Shown here: positions 24,796 to 30,357 of the stretch, in pieces
Layout of the letters: the number at the start of each line of letters is the position of its first letter
Position numbering within the stretch: position 1 is the first letter of the stretch
Source: CAVVEC01 sp963770485
Lineage (GTDB): Bacteria; Acidobacteriota; Terriglobia; Terriglobales; Acidobacteriaceae
DNA: 64,000 bases
Direction: 5' to 3'
NCBI GenBank assembly: GCA_963770485.1
Contig: CAVYPX010000016.1
Coordinates: 1-64,000 of the forward strand
Notes under the pieces: generated by a model
The model's database searches: none
What the model was told of the DNA's origin: nothing
Seen by the model: only the letters and a program-made list of their open reading frames with translations
Program-made: the position numbers and the translations under genes

Positions 24796-25962
24796 TTACG
24801 GCTGAGTCAAATACCGGACAGGGCACGGAGCTACTGTCGGTTTGGCTAGTGCTGAGTCCCCACGCCAGAATGTTTCATACCCAAGCTGGCCGCTATCTGC
24901 CCAGCGTTCTCTGAAAACACGCACACTCAGCGAGTCACGCACCTGCCGTCGGATGAAATAATCCGAAACATTTCCGAACAGCACACACTTCTGTCCAGTC
25001 GCAATGTTTGGAAGCGACGGACAAAGATACGTGGTGCGTCCAAAAAGTGTTGGCCGTCCTTCCGCATCGAGGTCAACATGGAGCAGGTAATCGCCTGATG
25101 TCGAGCCTTTGACCTTCAGAATTGAGGTCAGACAGGACATATTCATGAGAAACACGCCCCGCTGTGCATACACCGGATCGACCGAAGCGATGAGACTTAG
25201 TAAGTCATCAGGGACAATTGCGCCTGCGCTTGCTGCCGTTGCTCCTGATGTCGAGCCAGCGATCAGATTCGTAATCATCTGAGTACCGATCCCACGAGCC
25301 ATTCTCTGAGCACTCAGCTCGGCAATGACAGAACTCAGATCGAACTCTGCGTCCTGACTAAGTTCCATTGATGCCTTGAGGTGTCCACTGCGCCACGTCG
25401 GAGTTTTTCCGAACGTCACGTTGACGAAACTGGGGTCCGGAGTGTCGATGATTGAAATGGCATTCTCAGCGACAATTGTTGCGCTGGTCGCTGTATCGTC
25501 CCCGATCGGCCATCCCGTGACGTTGCCGTGAACCGTCTCAACGATCTTGGCGGCTGCGAAGATGCCGTCAAAAGCCTTGAGGCCGTTTTGGAAGACGGTA
25601 GCGAAGTCTTGAGGGACTACGTAACCGCCACTGGCGTCTGTGCCGACCGACAATGCACGATTCTCGGCAAGAGTTAGCTTATCGAGAGTAAGAGCATCGT
25701 AAGCACCACTGAGGTAGTTACGAAACGCGGATTTGTACTCTTCCACGGACAGCGTTTGCTTATCTCGAACGTTGAACTGTTTACCGAGTTCATGCATCCT
25801 CATTGCACGCAGAGCCGCGCCGGTCTCACCCAGCGAATCGGCCAACTGGAGGAGCCGCTCGATTTTATTTGACGTGGCTTTATCAAACGGTTTGACGTTC
25901 ATTAGTCTGCCCGCTTCGGTCAGAGCCGATTCACGGGTGTAGTTACTGCTTGTGTCTAACAT
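24796..25962 (-). CDS. HK97-family major capsid protein
   Basis: A 388-residue capsid protein. An N-terminal helical scaffold (delta) region of about 90 residues (LLQLADSLGETGAALRAM) precedes the HK97 fold, which starts near GGYVVPQDFATVFQNGLKAF and contains GWPIGDD, GHLKASMELSQD and the C-terminal P-domain-like FRERWADSGQLGYETFWRGDSAL region (quoted in part). Length is normal. An AAGGAAAG ribosome site precedes the start. With the protease downstream it gives the element its own procapsid. No portal or large terminase gene flanks it, unlike in complete phages. Confidence 0.93.
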   Translation of the reverse strand: MLDTSSNYTRESALTEAGRLMNVKPFDKATSNKIERLLQLADSLGETGAALRAMRMHELGKQFNVRDKQTLSVEEYKSAFRNYLSGAYDALTLDKLTLAENRALSVGTDASGGYVVPQDFATVFQNGLKAFDGIFAAAKIVETVHGNVTGWPIGDDTATSATIVAENAISIIDTPDPSFVNVTFGKTPTWRSGHLKASMELSQDAEFDLSSVIAELSAQRMARGIGTQMITNLIAGSTSGATAASAGAIVPDDLLSLIASVDPVYAQRGVFLMNMSCLTSILKVKGSTSGDYLLHVDLDAEGRPTLFGRTTYLCPSLPNIATGQKCVLFGNVSDYFIRRQVRDSLSVRVFRERWADSGQLGYETFWRGDSALAKPTVAPCPVRYLTQP

Positions 25963-26038
25963 AAAACTAACTTTCCTTTTCTTCTCATCTGAGAAAGCTG
26001 AATTGGTTATTCAGGCCGAAGCCTTACGTTGCGGTTGT

Positions 26039-26106
26039 GCCTGTCGAGCGACAGGCATGACATTAGCCAACTCGCGTGAGTGGCGCTTGTCCCTCGCTTG
26101 AGGGAC
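26039..26106. repeat. Two short hairpins upstream of the capsid gene
   Basis: GCCTGTCG-AG-CGACAGGC (26039-26056) and GTCCCTC-GCTT-GAGGGAC (26089-26106) are perfect inverted repeats; the second is followed by TTTT on the plus strand. They lie in the untranslated region between the small terminase and capsid genes. Confidence 0.65.
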
Positions 26107-26213
26107 TTTTAACTTGAAAATCTTGCGTTAGGATGGCTCAGGACGCATCGCTGAAAGGTTCCTGATGCTAGAGGTCTTGGCAAGATGTTTTAGAAGCCTT
26201 TGATCGTGTCATT

Positions 26214-26313
26214 GCGGGGGACTTTCTATTGCTAATGATTGAGCCGAAGGCCCGTTTGCGATGGATGGTTGAAATGATCGGCCCCCCTCCATTAGCGGAA
26301 GAAAGTCCCCCGC
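26214..26313. repeat. Long-range inverted repeat between terminase and capsid genes
   Basis: A 24-base arm from 26214 (GCGGGGGACTTTC...GCTAATG) is matched in inverted form by 26290-26313 with only two or three mismatches, enclosing 52 bases. The pair lies in a 357-base gap without a gene inside the phage-head block. It ends just 6 bases before the terminase stop codon. It might be a structured RNA, an attenuator or a packaging-site element. Confidence 0.7.
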
Positions 26314-26319
26314 GACAAA

Positions 26320-26667
26320 TCATCGGGTCTCGATGTCAGTCGAAAACGTGGGACTGTTGGGTTCGGTCTTGATGTCAAGTCTTCGCCACAGTTCGATAAA
26401 TTGCGTCCTGCACTCCATCTCAGCCTTGACCAGCGGGTTTAGGTGAATCGCGCCAGTTTTCGTTGTGATAGAGGTCAGCTTGCCACTGTCTTTGAGAATC
26501 AAGCGGATTTGACTCAGCCTATCGAGGCATTCCAGCGCCAACGTCAAAAGGACAAGTCGGGATGGGCAGAGGACATTCGAGGACACGACCCGATCCCACA
26601 AGGTCTTCGATGGGTCACTTAGATGAGCCGGTGCAGTTGATTTGATGTGAACTGAGGGTGATTTCAT
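26320..26667 (-). CDS. P27-family phage terminase small subunit
   Basis: The small terminase recognises the packaging site of the element's DNA. The product of 115 residues (start ATG 26667, GGAAATC ribosome site; in-frame ATGs at 26679 and 26805 are alternatives) has the P27 layout: APAHLSDPSKTLWDRV, a helical LLTLALECLDRLSQIRLILKDSG, the TKTGAIHLNPLVKAEMECRTQF block and LWRRLDIKTEP (quoted in part). In satellites such a TerS replaces that of the helper phage to redirect packaging. No large terminase follows it. Confidence 0.85.
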   Translation of the reverse strand: MKSPSVHIKSTAPAHLSDPSKTLWDRVVSSNVLCPSRLVLLTLALECLDRLSQIRLILKDSGKLTSITTKTGAIHLNPLVKAEMECRTQFIELWRRLDIKTEPNSPTFSTDIETR

Positions 26668-26801
26668 GTTGATTTCCATAAGTGATAATGTTTTGGTCTG
26701 AAAAGCATAAGAATTTTGGCGGTCGCGTGTGCGTGGCTGGCGCTGCGGTCTAGTCAAGCCGATCTCGGATGATTTTGGGTGCCCCTCCATAGGCATCCTT
26801 A

Positions 26802-27132
26802 TCAAAGTGGTTGGCTAGGCTGAGAGCAGGTCGGGTCATTCAGTGGATTACCCAAAGCTCCGTCATGAGCAGCAGACTTGTATCTGTGACAGTCGGCACA
26901 CAAAGGTTGATGGTTGCTCGTATCCCAGAACTTAGCATCGTCGGCGCCATGTCAAATACCTTTCACGATAGAGTCGCCAGGTCGCATCGTAACCACGCTG
27001 ACTTGCGCTACCTCGTCTTGCGTCTGACTCTTTCTGTTGTTGCTTGCGATGCAATGGGCATCGTGCTGTGCCTGCCTCGATCAGCAGACTACAGCCGGGG
27101 AAGGCACAAGGTTTCTTAATTCGATGTGGCAT
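26802..27132 (-). pseudogene. Phage HNH endonuclease, broken by internal deletion
   Basis: The N-terminal half starts at ATG 27132 (AAAGG ribosome site) with MPHRIKKPCAFPGCSLLI and CPLHRKQQQ and runs through RGYDATWRLYRERYL, then stops at 26932. The typical C-terminal HNH segment DAKFWDTSNHQPLCADCHRYKS appears in another frame downstream, read to a stop at 26802. About 25-30 residues that should carry the catalytic DHIVPH part are missing between them. So a deletion removed the active site and shifted the frame. In HK97-like packaging modules this HNH protein works with the terminase. Confidence 0.8.
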
Positions 27133-27258
27133 GTTGTTTACCTTTTTGAATGCGGGCAGGCTGGGGGCACGATTGCTGGGGACCTCAACCCGCAGGTTGC
27201 AGTCAGCCGATTGCAGCATGGCCCTGCCCGCTCTGGTTAGTTTTGTGCTTCTTGTCCT

Positions 27259-27428
27259 CTGTCCTGCACCGTAAGGGTGCAGCAGGACAGACAGAGACCG
27301 GGACAGGACAGGACAGAATCGGGACAACTGGATATTGTTCTAAAGATTGACTGTCATCGAGTCTTGTCCCGTTTGAAAAAGGCGGGACACCAGCGGGACA
27401 GGAAAACGCCGGGACAAAGGTCGGGACA
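27259..27428. repeat. Iteron cluster with hairpin, candidate replication origin of E2
   Basis: CGGGACA occurs at 27299, 27320, 27383, 27394, 27410 and 27422, with an inverted copy at 27365-27371 and further GGACAGG variants at 27301-27316. Several spacings are close to one helical turn (11, 12, 16). A hairpin CTGTCCTG...CAGGACAG lies at 27259-27290. The block sits directly behind the 3' end of the Rep-like ATPase gene (27432), the position expected of an origin served by that protein in satellites. Confidence 0.7.
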
Positions 27429-27431
27429 AGC

Positions 27432-28406
27432 TCAATGGATGGGTTGCGGCACCCACAGACTGCCTTTTTTCTCCCAGCCAAGAGTCTGCGCCACGGTCGG
27501 GACTCGATTTTTGTTGATGCCGGTTGCCTCTTCGATCTGCCGATAGCTAGCCTCCGGACACAGCTTGAGATAGTTCAGCAATCGTTCTGCCTCGGTACTC
27601 CCTAACGTTGGCTCTGGTTCCTCTACGAGTCGGAAGTCTCCGGTCTCCGTCAAATAAGGTCTACCTTGAATTACAAACGGTGATGGTGCGGCAAAGTCAC
27701 GAGCCTTGGGATAGTAAACAACGATCTCAAGGGTTTTCGGTTCCACGCATTGCAGACAGATGACGTTATCCGCCATGCCGCCAAAATCCCCACTACCCCG
27801 CAGCGCCGTTTCAAGTGTCGGCTCTTTGTAACTTCCGTTCCTGTTTTTCTTCGCTGCTATTTTCGGGCTGTGATGCAAGCCAATGACTGCCCGTGCGCCG
27901 TGAGACCTGAGCACAAATGCATCTTGCGCCAGTCCTTGAGCGTTTTGTCGGGCATCGTTCTCGTCTTTAGCCGTGCTGAACCTGATCGCAGTGTCGAGAA
28001 AAATTGCAGGACGGAGTTGATCCACGCAGTTGAGCAGGGACGGATTCGATAAGGTAATCGGCACTTGGTTCAGCGTGCGGACAAAGAAACCATCCCTGAT
28101 TTTATCCAGTCGCATGGTCTTGAGACGACCGCCGAATGCCGACTCCCCAGATTCCGGAGTCAGGTAAACAATCGGCACACGTTCGGTTACCTCGTAATGC
28201 GATAGGAACTTAGTTCCGTAGAACAGCGCCTTTGCGAGACTCAGACCGAACCATGTTTTGCCGTGCCCGGAGAGACCGCCCACAAACGTGATACCTTCAG
28301 GCAGAAAATCCTTGATTAAGAACTTAGCTCCGCTCGTATCCATATCGGCAGGCACCTTGAAAAGTGATTGCCAGTTCAGATCGGGGTTAACGACTGCGCT
28401 GCTCAT
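27432..28406 (-). CDS. Rep-like AAA/RecA-fold ATPase of E2
   Basis: A 324-residue RepA/DnaB-like ATPase, likely the replicative helicase or initiator of the element. Walker A is GLSGHGKTW (residues 44-52), the Walker B region is RPAIFLDTAIRF and a sensor-like GLHHSPK follows; this is the AAA_25/RepA-type arrangement. The C-terminus (AERLLNYLKLCPEASYRQIEE, NKNRVPTVAQTLGW) is a winged helix-turn-helix that could bind the iterons just downstream at 27259-27428. It overlaps the upstream small gene at 28387 by 20 bases. Confidence 0.85.
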   Translation of the reverse strand: MSSAVVNPDLNWQSLFKVPADMDTSGAKFLIKDFLPEGITFVGGLSGHGKTWFGLSLAKALFYGTKFLSHYEVTERVPIVYLTPESGESAFGGRLKTMRLDKIRDGFFVRTLNQVPITLSNPSLLNCVDQLRPAIFLDTAIRFSTAKDENDARQNAQGLAQDAFVLRSHGARAVIGLHHSPKIAAKKNRNGSYKEPTLETALRGSGDFGGMADNVICLQCVEPKTLEIVVYYPKARDFAAPSPFVIQGRPYLTETGDFRLVEEPEPTLGSTEAERLLNYLKLCPEASYRQIEEATGINKNRVPTVAQTLGWEKKGSLWVPQPIH

Positions 28407-28569
28407 CGCTCACCTCGCGGAACCGGCTCGGCTCGTCGCCTGAGACTTTCAGACTTTCGGTTTTCTTGATGGTTGCTATGTGACCGGCTTCGTATCGAAT
28501 TTCGACAGAGCCGAAGAATTTCTCTCGCGTTAGGTCACGCAGGAGTTGATGCACATCCGTAATAAACAT
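28387..28569 (-). CDS. DUF2292-like small protein of E2
   Basis: A 60-residue protein starting at ATG 28569 (AGAGGAAC ribosome site). The segment LREKFFGSVEIRYEAGHIATIKKTESLKV-like core (seen as KFFGSVEIRYEAGHIATIKK) resembles the short DUF2292 proteins often found in phages and islands, in which a beta-hairpin carries the GxVxIxxxxGxIxxI pattern. The first gene of the leftward Rep-head block, it overlaps the ATPase gene by 20 bases. Its function is unknown. Confidence 0.65.
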   Translation of the reverse strand: MFITDVHQLLRDLTREKFFGSVEIRYEAGHIATIKKTESLKVSGDEPSRFREVSDEQRSR

Positions 28570-28694
28570 CGGGTGTTCCTCTTGTCTTGAAATTTCCCGC
28601 AGCACTAGGTGGGGTGATCTGATCGAGGGTTCTCTATCGCGGAACTCTGGCGGGGGGGGAACTTTGACGGCTCGGGGAAACTATGGGCAGCGCC

Positions 28695-28717
28695 ACCTGC
28701 CATTCACCTGCCGATGG
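28695..28717. repeat. E2 right arm-type repeats (ACCTGCC x2)
   Basis: ACCTGCCATTC (28695-28705) and ACCTGCCGATGG (28706-28717) match the perfect pair at the left end of E2 (13183-13206). The first copy begins exactly 102 bases before the right att core at 28797, as the E1 arm does from its own core. Confidence 0.7.
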
Positions 28718-28796
28718 CACTGCCTTGTATATACCTAGATCGCTTAAACTGCCGTCCGTTGCTTTGTATGTTGTTGAACTTACGTTTGCGCGGGGA

Positions 28797-28819
28797 TTCG
28801 AGTCCTACCTGAGGAGCCA
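28797..28819 (+). repeat. att site 3 (right boundary of E2)
   Basis: A 23-base copy of the tRNA-Asn 3' end, TTCGAGTCC through GAGGAGCCA. Identity with sites 1 and 2 stops after the CCA, where they have eight further shared bases. The flank on its left (GCCGTCCGT...TTACGTTT...GGATTCGAG) resembles the flank of att site 2, as expected for two related right ends. Confidence 0.9.
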
Positions 28820-29230
28820 ATTTTTTTACCCTGAGTTTCCAACCGCATACGTTGAATCCCCAATTTGTTGTGCTGCTTTTGTACTGCCGGAGGTTCTTTC
28901 CCGGAGACTTTCCCGTGCGGTATTTCGCAGACAGAGGGAATTTAGGTATGGCGGTCGTGACTGCTTATCCGCCAGCACCAGTGGTGTTGGAAAACAGCGC
29001 ACCCTTTGTGGCTGATGAGCAGTTGTTGCCATTCGGCGCAGAGTTGCTTACGCCCCAATGCCTCTGGGCGCTGCTGCTTTTTTGGGACAGGCGTGCCCAC
29101 GTAACCGTTCCGCGCTAAGCACACATGCGGTGGTATGTGAAAAAGGCGGTGGCTGACTGGGTGCGGCGGTTCCTTCTTGACAATCCAGAACAGCGCGAGG
29201 ATAGTTGTGGGACGTACAGTCGGAGGACGT

Positions 29231-29953
29231 ATGCGGCGATCTCCCCGGCCCGGTAGGAAACCTTCCACACTTTCTTTTCCTTTGCAGCAGCGGCTCAACG
29301 CGTATGCCTTGGCGGCGAGTGCGGCGGGAGTGAGCCTGCTAGCGTTCGCTCAGCCTGCCGAGGGCAGAATCGTTTACCACCGCGCCAACCACCGGTTCGG
29401 TTATGGGTCCTACTCGCTCGACCTTAACCACGATGGTGTCGCAGATTTTGTTTTCAACCTAAGTACCGGCATTAATCATATCGCCTTTAGTATCCAGCCC
29501 GCCGCGTCCCGGAATCTGATTCGAGGATACAGAACCACCACTCTTGATTTCAGGTGGGCGTCAGCCCTAAAGACTGGTGTGAAAGTTCGTTCCAGTAAGA
29601 GGCTTGGGAACGACACGCATCAAATGGAAAGGTGTATATTTGGCACCAGCACCAGCAGCGATTGTGACGGCCAGTGGTTTTTGAGTGACATTGGTGGCCA
29701 TTTTCTGGGATTGAAATTCTATGATACAAAAAGTAGAGCCCACTATGGGTGGGCGCGACTGAGCGGTGCTTTCTTCAACGTGAGGTTGACCGGTTACGCC
29801 TACGAAACCATCTCCAACAAACCCATCATCACCGGCAAGACTCACGGACCCGATGTCATCACGCGACAGGATCCCAGTCTTGGTCACCTGGCGCGAGGGG
29901 CGTCTGCGATTCCAGCATGGCGGCAGAAGGAAGCAGTAGAGGCCAGGCACTGA
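29231..29953 (+). CDS. YALAASAAGV-family secreted protein (E3)
   Basis: A 240-residue protein of the same family as 21996. It has the export-type start LQQRLNAYALAASAAGVSLLAF, the DLNHDGVADFVF calcium-loop-like motif near residue 65, the GLKFYDTKSRAHYGWARL block and the tail PSLGHLARGASAIPAWR. The ATG at 29231 has a GGAGGACGT ribosome site; the frame is open to 29177. It is the third copy in the window and the only one outside E1/E2, which supports the idea that the surrounding segment is element DNA. Function unknown, cell-surface location inferred. Confidence 0.75.
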   Translation: MRRSPRPGRKPSTLSFPLQQRLNAYALAASAAGVSLLAFAQPAEGRIVYHRANHRFGYGSYSLDLNHDGVADFVFNLSTGINHIAFSIQPAASRNLIRGYRTTTLDFRWASALKTGVKVRSSKRLGNDTHQMERCIFGTSTSSDCDGQWFLSDIGGHFLGLKFYDTKSRAHYGWARLSGAFFNVRLTGYAYETISNKPIITGKTHGPDVITRQDPSLGHLARGASAIPAWRQKEAVEARH

Positions 29954-30117
29954 GGGACGGCTTCAAGCCAAAAACGTTGTAGGCCCCCGGCGCGCGAGGG
30001 GTTCGCTGTTAGCGCGTCGCTCTCCGGCGTGTCGACCGGATGATGTTGGCTAGCTTTTGAGGCCAACGATAACCTAAACCCGGCCGCTGGCCTTACAAGG
30101 TAAACGAAAATCTCATT

Positions 30118-30139
30118 GCAATCCGTTTGCAATCCGTTA
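30118..30139. repeat. GCAATCCGTT pair, right arm of the candidate E3
   Basis: Two GCAATCCGTT copies start at 30118 and 30129, 11 bases apart, the same periodicity as the E1 right arm (TGCAATCACTT x2). No other known function is apparent here. The stretch 29954-30357 holds no gene. Confidence 0.55.
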
Positions 30140-30357
30140 GTCTGCCCACCGCTGCTTTCCCTGCTCAATGATGTCAACGCTCGCCTGTGGACAGAATGGC
30201 GAAACGACTGGAGTGGCCATCGAGTGCTCATCCTCATCCTTCAAAACACGCATTCGAGGGCCCTCGTGATCTCCTCAGTTACCCGTGAGGTCGTCCTATT
30301 TCCGCGTATATGCGCCAGGGGAAGCACCGACCGGCATGAACCGGAGACAAAAGCCGT

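Larger units (their letters stand above)
13158..28819. mobile_element. Element 2 (E2): capsid-bearing phage-satellite-like island
   Basis: A 15.7 kb segment lies between att sites 2 and 3. The left end has integrase and excisionase-like genes; the right end has a minus-strand block of Rep-like ATPase, iterons, broken HNH endonuclease, P27 small terminase, HK97 major capsid protein and prohead protease with a strong terminator. Large terminase, portal, head-tail and tail genes are absent, as in satellites that exploit a helper phage. The middle carries many small CxxC proteins and secreted-protein cargo. Base composition looks less G+C-rich than the flanks. The architecture resembles capsid-forming PICIs and the phiRv1/phiRv2 type of mycobacterial islands, from memory of those systems. 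Confidence 0.85.
28820..30240. mobile_element. E3: candidate remnant of a third element
   Basis: After att site 3, a degenerate arm-like GCATACGTTGAATCC begins 26 bases inside (28845), and a GCAATCC pair stands at 30118-30134, with an att-like ATCGAGTGCT about 101 bases further (30219). This repeats the E1/E2 geometry, but no integrase gene is present and the right core is decayed. The only gene is a YALAASAAGV-family protein, related to E2 cargo. Deletion of most of a third element is inferred. Confidence 0.45.

Noticed and set aside
26811..27119. Plus-strand open frame opposite the HNH remnant
   Set aside because: The minus strand clearly encodes pieces of an HNH protein, so the plus frame is a shadow.
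28683..29118. Open frames around att site 3
   Set aside because: They run through the att core and arm repeats and have no gene-like features.
30252..30258. TTCGAG at 30253 as the third att core
   Set aside because: Only six bases match and the spacing to the arm pair is about 135, not 102; the site at 30219 fits the geometry better though it is also degenerate.
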